The notes below the pieces were generated by a model. The model was not told where the DNA came from, ran no database searches, and saw only the letters and a program-made list of their open reading frames with translations. 30,822 nucleotides of DNA from assembly GCA_964636675.1 (NCBI GenBank), contig CAZWUO010000020.1, positions 1-30,822 on the forward strand. Reading direction: 5' to 3'. Within the stretch, counting starts at the first letter, position 1. The number at the start of each line of letters is the position of its first letter. The position numbers were made by a program, and so were the translations under genes. Source of the DNA: JALUUH01 sp964636675. GTDB lineage: Bacteria > Pseudomonadota > Gammaproteobacteria > S012-40. This document shows, piece by piece, positions 8,308 through 17,128 of the stretch.

Positions 8308-9900
8308 ATGCTCAATACTATGCACACATCTTCGCGAAAATCAGGCCTTCTAAACATCTTTTTACTCTTGTGTTCTTTTTTGCTATTCACCAGCATTCCA
8401 GCAAATAGCGCTGCAAATACCACAACAAAACTCAATGAACTCACCATCAAGTCACTGCATATTAAGCTCACAAACAAAGAAATGAGCTGCGCGCAAGTTA
8501 TCCAGTTTTATGTCCGCAGGATCAATGAATATGATAAGCCGACAAAACTGAATGCGATCATTTTGCTCAATAAACAAGCTTCGGTTAAGGCTAAAATTTT
8601 AGACCGTGAATTTGCTAACACTCAAAAACTGCGCAGTTTGCACTGCGTTCCTATCATTCTTAAAGACAACTTTGATACCGCTGACATGCCTACCACTGCA
8701 GGGTCTAGCGTTTTAGCAAACTCCATCCCACCCGATGATGCTTTTATCGTAAAAAAATTACGAGCAGCGGGAGCCATTATTATCGCTAAATCGAATATGG
8801 CAGAATGGGCGTTTAGCCCTTATCAAACGATTAGCTCAACTTTCGGCGTCACCGCGAATGCTTACGATTTATCCCGCGTTCCTGCAGGCTCCAGCGGCGG
8901 CACCGCATCTGCGATTGCTGCTAATTTTGCGCTGGTCGGCATGGGGACAGATACCGGAAATTCGATTCGTGGGCCAGCTTCTCATCTCGCTTTAGTCGGC
9001 ATTCGCCCTACTTTGGGTCTAACCAGTCGCGACGGCATTGTACCTCTCTTGCTCAATCGAGATATAGCCGGGCCACTAACACGCACCGTAACAGATGCAG
9101 CCTTAATCCTTGATGTTATTTCGGGTTATGATTCACAGGATAGACTCACCAAAAATTACTACCATAAAAACCCACAACCCAGTTATTTTTCTGCGCTAAA
9201 TACTATAAACATCAGCAAACTGCGCATTGGTATTTTGCGCGAGCTATTTTCTAACGCGCAAGATGATCCCGAAATTATGGCATTAATGGAAAAGGCGATT
9301 ATCGATTTACGCCAGCAAGGATTTATTATTTTAGACCCTTTTTCCATTGATAAACTTGCTGAGCTCGCTAAGGCTACTGGGTTTTGTAGTCGTTTCCGCT
9401 ATGATATTAATCATTATTTTGCCTCACTGGGAGCTAACGCCCCCGTCAGTCGGCTGCAAGATATTGTCTCTAGCCAGCAATTTTTACCCGGCAATAAAGG
9501 GGCAATGAAATGGGCTACATCGATTAAACGCGGTATATCTCCCGCACAGCAATCACCGCCTTGCACTGATGTTAACAACGATCCACGCAGGAAAAACTTA
9601 CTTGATGCAGTACTCACAGCAATGGATAAACACCAGATTGATGCGATTGCCTACCCTAGCTGGAATAATCCTCCGCGAAAATTAAACGACTTAGCTAGCC
9701 CACATGGCAACAATAGCCCAATCATCGCTCCACACACTGGACAACCGGCGATAACGGTTCCTATGGGTTTTACCCAAGCAGGTTTACCTGCCGGTATTCA
9801 ATTTCTAGCACGTCCATTTGCAGAGCACATCTTGTTTAAAATCGCTTATACTTATGAACAAGCAACACAACATCGAAAAGAGCCACAAGGATATCCGTAA
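8308..9900 (+). CDS. Exported amidase, amidase-signature family
   Basis: 530 aa amidase with an N-terminal signal peptide (hydrophobic stretch NIFLLLCSFLLFTSI, likely cleaved after PANSA), hence periplasmic or secreted. The amidase-signature triad is complete: Lys119 in PIILKDNFD, the cis-Ser in GSSGGTASA (residues 194-202), and the nucleophile Ser219 in GTDTGNSIRGPASH. An Asn replaces the more usual Gly before the nucleophile, a variant I recall in a subgroup of exported amidases. The C-terminal half retains HTGQPAITVPMGF and LPAGIQFLARPF. It is not GatA: GatB and GatC are absent and the protein is exported. The substrate is unknown. A second ATG four codons in is an alternative start. The small membrane gene follows 43 bp later. 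Confidence 0.92.
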   Translation: MLNTMHTSSRKSGLLNIFLLLCSFLLFTSIPANSAANTTTKLNELTIKSLHIKLTNKEMSCAQVIQFYVRRINEYDKPTKLNAIILLNKQASVKAKILDREFANTQKLRSLHCVPIILKDNFDTADMPTTAGSSVLANSIPPDDAFIVKKLRAAGAIIIAKSNMAEWAFSPYQTISSTFGVTANAYDLSRVPAGSSGGTASAIAANFALVGMGTDTGNSIRGPASHLALVGIRPTLGLTSRDGIVPLLLNRDIAGPLTRTVTDAALILDVISGYDSQDRLTKNYYHKNPQPSYFSALNTINISKLRIGILRELFSNAQDDPEIMALMEKAIIDLRQQGFIILDPFSIDKLAELAKATGFCSRFRYDINHYFASLGANAPVSRLQDIVSSQQFLPGNKGAMKWATSIKRGISPAQQSPPCTDVNNDPRRKNLLDAVLTAMDKHQIDAIAYPSWNNPPRKLNDLASPHGNNSPIIAPHTGQPAITVPMGFTQAGLPAGIQFLARPFAEHILFKIAYTYEQATQHRKEPQGYP

Positions 9901-9943
9901 GGATTATTTTAATTGTTAACACGCATTTGAATGGAGAAGAACA

Positions 9944-10147
9944 ATGATTGAAATACTGAAAATAGGCGGAAATATTGCGGCACTGCTCGGCTTGATTATT
10001 TGTATCGTTGCTGGCGCGACCCGACTAGCGGGTGAACACTATGCACTCGGTTTCGAGACCATCACCTTATTTAGTGGCGGCGCTGTTTTATTAATTGTAG
10101 CAAGCTTAGCCAAACTTGAGCTATTACTCTTGCTGCACAAAGAATAA
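9944..10147 (+). CDS. Small two-helix membrane protein
   Basis: 67 aa with two predicted transmembrane helices (IAALLGLIICIVAGATRLAG and a segment around LFSGGAVLLIVASL) joined by a short loop (EHYALGFETIT). A good Shine-Dalgarno, GGAG, lies 8 nt before the ATG, which supports real translation despite the size. It follows the amidase by 43 bp and may be cotranscribed. I do not recognise a family. Confidence 0.65.
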   Translation: MIEILKIGGNIAALLGLIICIVAGATRLAGEHYALGFETITLFSGGAVLLIVASLAKLELLLLLHKE

Positions 10148-10197
10148 AGCCCAACAACAATTATTAACAATGCAAAACTAACGCATAAAATTCTCGG

Positions 10198-10980
10198 CTA
10201 GCAGCTATTTTTCAAGGTTTTATTGACCGCCTGTGCTGCCGCTATAAATCCAAAACTCGCGGTGACATAGCTGACCGAACCATAACCAAAACGGCAATCT
10301 AAAGATACTCCGTGTATGCCTGGCTTTGCATGGCTTATGGTGCCATCTGGTTTAGGATAAACCTGTTGTTGGCTAGAAAAAATGCACTCTATACCAAACC
10401 TTCGTTTATTACCCCGCGGAAACCCGAACTCATTACGTAGCGTAGACCTTACTTTTGCAAGCAATGGATCATTATAGGCTTTTGTAAGATCCGCAACTTT
10501 AATCGCGGTAGGATCATTTAAACCTCCAGCAGCACCCGTCGTAATGATTTTTATTTTGTTGCGTTTGCAGTAATTAATGATAATCGATTTAAACTTTATG
10601 CTATCAATGGCATCAATCACATAATCATAGGCATTATTTTTTGCAAGATAAGTCTCATAGGTTTGCAGCGTGATGAAGTCGTCGATCACTCGACAACTGC
10701 AAGCAGGGTTAATTTCTTTTACCCGCTGCGCCATCACTGCAACTTTAGACTGGCCTTCGGTACTCGTTAAAGTGTGTAATTGTCGATTGGTATTACTTGC
10801 ACTAATTTCATCATTATCAATCAACGTCATCCGACCCACGCCAGTTCTTGCCAAAGCCTCTATGGCCCATGAACCAACACCGCCCGCACCAATGACACAA
10901 ACATGCATGCTCTGGATAATCTTGCTATCCGCGACACCATACAAGCGCTCGATTCCGGCGAATCGTGTATTAAATGTCAT
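10198..10980 (-). CDS. tcdA: tRNA threonylcarbamoyladenosine dehydratase TcdA
   Basis: 260 aa E1/MoeB-like enzyme (also called CsdL/YgdL) that dehydrates t6A37 in tRNA to the cyclic form ct6A using ATP. Visible are the nucleotide loop VIGAGGVGSWAIEAL (residues ~29-43), the adenylation segment LIDNDEISASNTNRQ, DYVIDAIDSIKFK, ITTGAAGGLNDPT and the C-terminal LDCRFGYGSVSYVTASFG carrying the conserved Cys. It is convergent with the small membrane protein, with 50 bp between them and no clear terminator. grxD lies 63 bp upstream on the same strand, so the two may be cotranscribed. Confidence 0.95.
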   Translation of the reverse strand: MTFNTRFAGIERLYGVADSKIIQSMHVCVIGAGGVGSWAIEALARTGVGRMTLIDNDEISASNTNRQLHTLTSTEGQSKVAVMAQRVKEINPACSCRVIDDFITLQTYETYLAKNNAYDYVIDAIDSIKFKSIIINYCKRNKIKIITTGAAGGLNDPTAIKVADLTKAYNDPLLAKVRSTLRNEFGFPRGNKRRFGIECIFSSQQQVYPKPDGTISHAKPGIHGVSLDCRFGYGSVSYVTASFGFIAAAQAVNKTLKNSC

Positions 10981-11043
10981 GGATACATATACGACTCAGC
11001 GGCCACACTAAAACAGCCTTTTCATTTCAATCTATTGCAGCAA

Positions 11044-11364
11044 TCAAGATACTCCAACAGCATCTTCCACTAATTTTTTCAATTCACCATTTTCATACAT
11101 TTCAATGACAATATCACAACCCCCGATCAGCTCACCTTTCACATAAATTTGCGGAAACGTAGGCCAATCTGCATGACGATGTAAATTTTCAAAGACTTCT
11201 GGATCTTCTAACACATTAAAATACCCAAACTCCGCACCACAATTTTGCAATGCTTGTACAGCGCGACTCGAAAAACCACACATCGGAAATTGCGGTGAAC
11301 CTTTCATATATATCAGCACAGGCGTCGATTCAACTTGCTGCTTAATTTTTTCCATTACATCCAT
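11044..11364 (-). CDS. grxD: Monothiol glutaredoxin, Grx4/GrxD type
   Basis: 106 aa CGFS glutaredoxin. The active site is MCGFS with Cys29, preceded by YMKGSPQFP; FENLHRHADWPTFPQIYVKGELIGGCDIV carries the cis-Pro and the GG-CD glutathione-binding turn. CGFS glutaredoxins hold a [2Fe-2S] cluster with glutathione, often with a BolA partner, and carry clusters in Fe-S biogenesis. GAGG lies 8 nt before the ATG. Two palindromic stretches occupy the upstream spacer. Confidence 0.97.
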   Translation of the reverse strand: MDVMEKIKQQVESTPVLIYMKGSPQFPMCGFSSRAVQALQNCGAEFGYFNVLEDPEVFENLHRHADWPTFPQIYVKGELIGGCDIVIEMYENGELKKLVEDAVGVS

Positions 11365-11423
11365 TGGTATAACCTCATATTAACTGTATTCAAAATATCC
11401 CTCTTAAGGACATCAAACCGTTT

Positions 11424-11469
11424 AATTCATTGAATTCTACTCAAATCAGCCCGGACGGGCTAGCTGATT
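11424..11469. promoter_or_regulatory. Two inverted repeats upstream of grxD
   Basis: The 183 bp spacer between the amidotransferase end and grxD holds AATTCA-T-TGAATT (11424-11436) and, 7 bp further, AATCAGC (11444-11450) pairing with GCTGATT (11463-11469), with an inner AGCCC/GGGCT alternative pairing. Neither is followed by a convincing T-tract on the minus strand, so an operator or a weak terminator of the upstream operon are both possible. Confidence 0.3.
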
Positions 11470-11547
11470 GAGTGTATAATAACCTAGTATTTTTATCAAC
11501 TACCATCCTCTATCACCATAGACAATTAAGAAGCTTAAAATTCTTGC

Positions 11548-13323
11548 TTAGCGGATATTATGACGCTGTAACCAAAACTCCAACAACGCTAAATGCCACA
11601 AGGTGCTACCATTTATTTTTGTAGTGTATTTCTCAGGGTTATTCAATAGCTTACTTATATACTCTCGATTATAAAGATGTCTTGATTGGCAGCTCGGAGA
11701 AGTCAACACATCTTGCATAAATTCGAGGAACGAGCCTTTGATATGCTTCAGAGCGGGCATTGGGAAATATCCCTTGGGCCTGTCGATCACCTCACGGGGC
11801 AATAATTTCTGCGCGATTGATTTTAATATGTGTTTACCCTCTGACCTCAGCTTCAGCGCGGGCGGCATTTGCATCGCGAGTTCGACAAGCTCTTGATCTA
11901 AAAAAGGAACCCGCGCTTCTAAACCCCAAGCCATCGTCATATTATCAACCCGCTTCACCGGATCATCGACAATCAAGGTCGTTGTATCCAAACGGAATAC
12001 CTTGTCGATAAACGTATCGGCTCCCGGTTGCGCCAAACGTTGCGCAAGCTCCTCGCTGGTATAATCCTCCCCGTGGTATGGCAACGTAACCATGTCCAAA
12101 AAATCCTGATGGCTGCGATCAAAATAATGTGTTTTGAAGCGATGAATATCCGTTCCCGACTCAGCCTCCATCCGCGGGTACCAAAAGTAACCGCCAAAAA
12201 CCTCATCTGCACCTTGACCACTTTGCACAACTTTCACGTGCTTAGAAACTTGCTCAGATAAAAGATAAAAAGCAACCGCATCCTGAGCCACCATAGGTTC
12301 GGCCATATTATCGACAGCTTCCGGCAACCTACGCAATACCTCCTGGTTTGGAATACGTATTTTGTGATGTTGCGTTTGATAACGTTGGGCCACTAAATCA
12401 GAATATTCAAATTCACTACCACGCTCTTCACCAATATCCTCAAAACCAATAGAAAAGGTTAATAGCTCTTTGGTATTTACTTCTGCTAATAATGCGACAA
12501 GCAAGCTGGAATCGAGACCTCCCGAAAGCAATACGCCAACCGGAACATCTGAAATTTCTTTGCGTTTTTTGACCGCAGACAATAATGCGGCATGGATTTC
12601 TTCTTCCCATTCTTGCTCAGTTTTCGCCAAGGCGGGACGTTGCGCTTGCAGCTGCCAGTAACATCTTTCTTTAATTTCGCCATTTAATCTAAGCGTTAAG
12701 CTAGTACCCGGGACGACTTTACGCACACCCTTTAATATCGTTCTTGGAGCGGGAACAACTGCGTGCAGGGTAAATTGATGATGTAGCGCAATAGGATCAA
12801 GACTTGTATCCACTCCATCAACTGACAACAATACCGGCATTGTTGAAGCAAACCGAAAAAACCGATCGGTTTTAACATAATATAACGGTTTAATACCAAA
12901 ACGATCTCGTGCGATAAACACCTGCTGCTTCGCGGTATCCCAAATGGCAAAGGCAAACATACCATTGAGTTTATCTACACATGCTTCACCCCAGGCGTGA
13001 TAGGCTTTAAGTATCACTTCCGTATCACCTTCGGAAAAAAAACGATAGCCCTTTTCTAATAGTTCTTTTTTAAGTATTTTATAGTTATAAATCGTACCAT
13101 TAAATACAATCACCAATCCTAGGTCGCGATCTATCATAGGTTGATTCGATTTTTCGGTTAAATCAATGATAGCAAGCCTACGATGCCCAAACCCGATACT
13201 TCCATCAATGAAATGCGCGCCAAAATCAGGGCCTCGCTTTTCAAGCTGTGACATCATTTTAGTGATAACACTCCTATCAGGAGCATTTTTATCGAATTTT
13301 ATTTCACCACAAATACCGCACAT
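11548..13323 (-). CDS. Glutamine-dependent amidotransferase, NAGGN (asnO)-like asparagine synthase
   Basis: 591 aa from ATG 13323, chosen because it leaves Cys2 (MCGICGE) as the class II glutaminase nucleophile; the GTG nine bases upstream would bury it. AGGTG precedes the ATG. Residues ~1-210 are the glutaminase (RRGPDFGAHF-like and GHRRLAIIDL segments, FNGTIYNY, GDTEVILKAYHAWGE) and the rest the ATP-pyrophosphatase with PP-loop GVLLSGGLDSSLL. Along its length it follows the amidotransferase that makes N-acetylglutaminylglutamine amide in Pseudomonas and Sinorhizobium (AVVPAPRTIL, SGQGADEVFGGYFWYP, DDPVKRVDNMTMAWGLEARVPFLD, IDRPKGYFPMPALKH). The usual acetyltransferase and M42 peptidase genes are absent here; instead it is the last gene of an envelope-export operon, 18 bp after the TPR-barrel gene. 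Asparagine synthase proper is less likely. Confidence 0.85.
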   Translation of the reverse strand: MCGICGEIKFDKNAPDRSVITKMMSQLEKRGPDFGAHFIDGSIGFGHRRLAIIDLTEKSNQPMIDRDLGLVIVFNGTIYNYKILKKELLEKGYRFFSEGDTEVILKAYHAWGEACVDKLNGMFAFAIWDTAKQQVFIARDRFGIKPLYYVKTDRFFRFASTMPVLLSVDGVDTSLDPIALHHQFTLHAVVPAPRTILKGVRKVVPGTSLTLRLNGEIKERCYWQLQAQRPALAKTEQEWEEEIHAALLSAVKKRKEISDVPVGVLLSGGLDSSLLVALLAEVNTKELLTFSIGFEDIGEERGSEFEYSDLVAQRYQTQHHKIRIPNQEVLRRLPEAVDNMAEPMVAQDAVAFYLLSEQVSKHVKVVQSGQGADEVFGGYFWYPRMEAESGTDIHRFKTHYFDRSHQDFLDMVTLPYHGEDYTSEELAQRLAQPGADTFIDKVFRLDTTTLIVDDPVKRVDNMTMAWGLEARVPFLDQELVELAMQMPPALKLRSEGKHILKSIAQKLLPREVIDRPKGYFPMPALKHIKGSFLEFMQDVLTSPSCQSRHLYNREYISKLLNNPEKYTTKINGSTLWHLALLEFWLQRHNIR

Positions 13324-13341
13324 TCCACACACCTGTTATCA

Positions 13342-16161
13342 TTAGAAATTCATTCTTATACCAGCTATGACGGTAAATCGATTATAACTGCCCAAAGAAC
13401 TACTCTGAAAACTACCAATAGCTTCTCCTGCTGTTAAGCCCGATCTAAGCCCTGTCGCTAAGCTTGAAAAATTCATTGTCCTGCTAGCTGAAGCAAACAT
13501 GCTTATATCTTTGAAAAAAAAGTAATTAACAGACCCTGTAAGACCTAAACTAAGATTATTTCTTTTGGTTGAATTACCTTCTGCCACCGAACCTGAGTCC
13601 GCATTAACATACCCGGTATAAGAAATATTAGAGGTTAAGGTACCACTAAGTCCAGCGGCAAGCACTTTTGACAATGTGAGTGAAAATGTATGTTGGTTAT
13701 ACTCATAATCCTCCGAATCGTAAACTAATAATCGCGGAAGAGATACCGATAAACCGGTCACTGGGTCTGTCGCACTGGCACCGGGGTTGTTAATAAAATT
13801 TTCAATCGTATTGCTTCGGCGCAAGGTTAAATTATAAGAAACAGCGGCATTAACTCCCCAGGCAAGACTTTGACTCATCGACGAACGCACGCCACCACTA
13901 CTCGCAGTCAAAGTCTCACCTCCCACTGTTGATACAATGTATCGAGCATTCACCGACAATACTAATCGGGTTGGAATATCAGCTGAGTCAAATCCAACTG
14001 GCGTCAAACCAAACACTGCAGGTAAAAAAAGTTTCTGTGTTTTGCTAACTGAGGCATCATTACTTTGGCTAAGCGTCCGTTCCTGCACTACGCTCTGCTG
14101 ACTTTGTTGCCCAAAGTTCAATGTCCAGTTTTTATCGGGAGAACCACTCGTCACATGTCCCTGGAGCACCGAGCTCAAAAAGTCTTGCTGTGACTTATGC
14201 AACGCTGAATAGGTTGGACTCCAAACAACTCGAAAACTCAAATTGTCTTTTAAACTATAACCATAAACCACACTCACTGAAGAACTTGATCTTAACTCCG
14301 TCGTCGGGTTTGCATCATTAAAACTAACATTGTCATCATAATTCATTTGATAACTGAGCATATTCGAAAATCCGCTTAGTCTGCTTTCAACGAGCTTTAG
14401 GCGCTCTTTAGCTTGATTTACAACAAACGGTTCAGCGCCATTAAAGATTATCGTGCGGTACTCCTGGGCAGCTAACAAATCCATACCAAGCTGCTCATAA
14501 GATTGCCCTAAGGACAAACGCATTCGCCGATGATCGGGCCGCAGATCTAATACTCGTTGATAAGACTGAGCAGCTTTACTATATTGGCTTTTACTCGACT
14601 GAATAATTCCAAGATAAGTATGCGCCTCATAGTTATCTGGCTCTTCGGCAACTATTTCTTCAAACAAAGTTTCTGCTGCTGAAAGATTTCTCTCCGACCA
14701 CAACCCCCGTGCTTTAGCAATCTTCCATTTTGTTTTTGCTATTTTTCCTTCTTTGCTATCAATATCGAGTTGCATTATTATTTCATATTGATCAGCAGCT
14801 TTTGAGTAATTCTGCATATCCGCATACAGGGCAGCTAAATTCAGCCTTGCCCTAATATTCTCTGGGCTAATTTTTATAACTTTTTCAAACTCTACAACCG
14901 CTTCTTTAAACTTCCTTTGTTGCAACAAAATCAACCCGCTGTTGAAACTCGCTTTTACATTTCCAGAATAGTAATCCAATGCCTTTTGATATTCGCGTAA
15001 ACTTTCTTCAATCTTTCCTTCACGCAAAGCTTTGTCTGCAATTTGCGTATATAACAAATTTAATCGTGCGGACGCTTGCTTTTTAAACGTGCCTTTTGAA
15101 TCATTGTCTATGATATATTGCAATTCAGTCTCAGACGCTTTGACCCGGTTTGTGTCATAAAGAAGTGCTGCTAAATTCATTCGTGTTCCAAAATGATTTT
15201 CGTCTATTTGCAATACCGTACGAAAAGAATTTTCAGCTAACCTAAGTTTTTTCAAATTCAAGTTTGCGATGCCAATATTGAAATATGCCTCTATTTTTCG
15301 AGGATTCAGAGCGATGACTTCTTTAAAAGCAAGAATCGCATCTTGCCAACGCCTCACTGCTAAATGCTGCCTACCTATTAATATACCTATACGTATTTGT
15401 GAATCCCTTACGCCACTGCTATTTTCACCAAGCTCTACATTTTTTTGCAAATGTTCTATTGCTTTATCCAACTTGCCAGTCCGTTCATAAATATTTGCGA
15501 GCCTTTGATGAACTTCCGAGTTATCAGGAGCAACTTCTAATAACCGTAGAAAAACACGCTCCGCATCGTCAGCCCTGCCCATGACGTAGTAGAAAGTTCC
15601 AATATTAAACAATACACGTGCATCGTTAGGATAATCGAGCAGCAAACCATTAAAAATCAACACAGCCGCATTAAGCTCCCCTTTTCGAGCTAATTCACGA
15701 CCGCTGGCCAAGGCAAGTCTTTTTTCTGCTTCTTTAACGCGTTTATCACTTGTGCCACTATCTACCAAGCGTTGGTACTCAACTAAAGCGCGATCCGTCT
15801 TCTCTACCTTTTCATAAATTGAGCCAAGATTTAAACTATACCTTGCATTATGCGGAGCTAGCTGTGTTGCCCTAATAACATTAGAGACCGCGCTATTAAC
15901 ATCGCGTAGCTGAATAAAGGCTTGCCCTATTCTGAAGTACGCTTCAGCATTATCAGGCTCAAGCACAAGAATTTTTCTATATTTTTCAATCGCTTTTTCG
16001 GGCTTTTTGTCTAAGAGCGCGTTAACACCCTCTTCGAATAATCGTGAAACAGTTGAGCTTTCTGCAGAGAAAACAGGCGTCATAAATAGTAAACAATAGG
16101 CAATTATTGCAAAGCAAAGACTGCTTTTATCACGAGTGATTAAAGGCTGTTGATGTTTCAT
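13342..16161 (-). CDS. TPR-rich outer-membrane beta-barrel protein
   Basis: 939 aa. A signal peptide (residues 1-33, ending VFSA) is followed by roughly 14 TPR-like repeats over residues ~38-590 (for example EKAIEKYRKILVLEPDNAEAYFRIGQA and FKEAVVEFEKVIKISPENIRARL, quoted in part). From about residue 597 the character changes to amphipathic beta strands rich in Ser, Thr and aromatic residues, beginning MLSYQMNYDDNVSFND and ending IAGIRMNF, a C-terminal Phe outer-membrane signature. Periplasmic TPR plus barrel in one chain resembles BcsC and PelB, which export polysaccharide, but I see no sequence identity to either. It lies 44 bp after the small barrel gene and 18 bp before the amidotransferase, so the three are surely cotranscribed. 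A role in exporting or docking the operon's product is inference. Confidence 0.85.
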   Translation of the reverse strand: MKHQQPLITRDKSSLCFAIIAYCLLFMTPVFSAESSTVSRLFEEGVNALLDKKPEKAIEKYRKILVLEPDNAEAYFRIGQAFIQLRDVNSAVSNVIRATQLAPHNARYSLNLGSIYEKVEKTDRALVEYQRLVDSGTSDKRVKEAEKRLALASGRELARKGELNAAVLIFNGLLLDYPNDARVLFNIGTFYYVMGRADDAERVFLRLLEVAPDNSEVHQRLANIYERTGKLDKAIEHLQKNVELGENSSGVRDSQIRIGILIGRQHLAVRRWQDAILAFKEVIALNPRKIEAYFNIGIANLNLKKLRLAENSFRTVLQIDENHFGTRMNLAALLYDTNRVKASETELQYIIDNDSKGTFKKQASARLNLLYTQIADKALREGKIEESLREYQKALDYYSGNVKASFNSGLILLQQRKFKEAVVEFEKVIKISPENIRARLNLAALYADMQNYSKAADQYEIIMQLDIDSKEGKIAKTKWKIAKARGLWSERNLSAAETLFEEIVAEEPDNYEAHTYLGIIQSSKSQYSKAAQSYQRVLDLRPDHRRMRLSLGQSYEQLGMDLLAAQEYRTIIFNGAEPFVVNQAKERLKLVESRLSGFSNMLSYQMNYDDNVSFNDANPTTELRSSSSVSVVYGYSLKDNLSFRVVWSPTYSALHKSQQDFLSSVLQGHVTSGSPDKNWTLNFGQQSQQSVVQERTLSQSNDASVSKTQKLFLPAVFGLTPVGFDSADIPTRLVLSVNARYIVSTVGGETLTASSGGVRSSMSQSLAWGVNAAVSYNLTLRRSNTIENFINNPGASATDPVTGLSVSLPRLLVYDSEDYEYNQHTFSLTLSKVLAAGLSGTLTSNISYTGYVNADSGSVAEGNSTKRNNLSLGLTGSVNYFFFKDISMFASASRTMNFSSLATGLRSGLTAGEAIGSFQSSSLGSYNRFTVIAGIRMNF

Positions 16162-16205
16162 TTTTCACAAATCATGAGTACATTTATACCAGGGTTCTAA
16201 CATGC

Positions 16206-17114
16206 CTAAAATGCTACATTTAGCTTAACCAACACACGCCATCCATCGAGCCTAAGCGCAGCCTCCGTCACACTTCGTCCATCCCGCCCCAAGATCCGAG
16301 TAATCCCCGCAGCATCATCTGAAATAGGAGAAGGAATACGATCAAGACGATCCCCGTTATTTAAGTCATTAACTAACCTAACCCCTTTTAATGACCCACT
16401 AATTAATGTGAATGCATATCCACCTTCAAGACCGAGGGAAAACCTATCTGCGAACCTAAACTCCGCACCACCACCAAACTGCATCATCATCAGACCCGTT
16501 GCTTGTGTTTGATAACGCATTATGCGCCGAAAACCCGCTGGAGCTCCGGTTAGAAATGAAAACACATTGGTTTCTTCATAGTCAATATCAAACATTTGGT
16601 GAATCGTAAAATTGGTATAAATATTTACTCTGTTTTTTCTTTCAAACAAATACCGCCGCAGCCCGAAGTAATACTGCGTATAAGAAAATTTTGCGCGACG
16701 TTCGTACTGCGCTCGATTGTCGCCCTGCCCTTGTAAAGGCATAGTTACCAAAGTAATCGCCTTGGAGCTTATTTCCCAAGCACTTATTCCAATAATAAAA
16801 TCAGTCTTGAATCCAAAATTTCTACTCAGTTCGATTCCTGATTCAAAACCAAAATCGGGAGCTTGCATCGGATTTTCAAAAAAAAACCTTTCAGTAGGAT
16901 AAGTATTTGCCCCTTCCACATCTTCTGGTACATCTGTTGTTAATTCCGAGTCTCCAACAAAAGGAGCGTTAAACAATTCCTCGTATATCACGTCTAACGA
17001 TGGCCGGTTAACGCCTGCAACAGGTGAAAAAATCCAACCCTTAGTCGGCACACTAGCAACAGAAAAGCCAAATGTGCTGAAAAAAAGGATTGCAATAACG
17101 TTCAACGATCGCAT
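16206..17114 (-). CDS. Outer-membrane beta-barrel protein, ~300 aa, unknown
   Basis: The frame is open to 17195, but ATG 17114 is chosen: it starts a clean signal peptide (MRSLNVIAILFFSTFGFSVAS) and has GAGGTG about 10 nt upstream, overlapping the stop of the RND gene. The result is 302 aa. The mature part alternates aromatic and polar residues (FSYTQYYFGLRRYLFERKN, MMMQFGGGAEFRFADRFSLGLEGGYAF in part) and ends RVLVKLNVAF, as outer-membrane barrels do. It looks like an 8-12 strand OmpW/OmpA-like barrel, but no family could be named. Its place between exporter and TPR-barrel genes suggests a partner in crossing the outer membrane. Confidence 0.75.
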   Translation of the reverse strand: MRSLNVIAILFFSTFGFSVASVPTKGWIFSPVAGVNRPSLDVIYEELFNAPFVGDSELTTDVPEDVEGANTYPTERFFFENPMQAPDFGFESGIELSRNFGFKTDFIIGISAWEISSKAITLVTMPLQGQGDNRAQYERRAKFSYTQYYFGLRRYLFERKNRVNIYTNFTIHQMFDIDYEETNVFSFLTGAPAGFRRIMRYQTQATGLMMMQFGGGAEFRFADRFSLGLEGGYAFTLISGSLKGVRLVNDLNNGDRLDRIPSPISDDAAGITRILGRDGRSVTEAALRLDGWRVLVKLNVAF

Positions 17115-17128
17115 ATTGTTAACACACC

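Noticed and set aside
8308..9900. Amidase as GatA of the tRNA-dependent amidotransferase
   Set aside because: It has a signal peptide, the GNSIRGPASH variant and no gatB or gatC neighbours.
12028..12261. Plus-strand ORFs inside the amidotransferase gene
   Set aside because: Shadow frames of a gene with complete and conserved family motifs.
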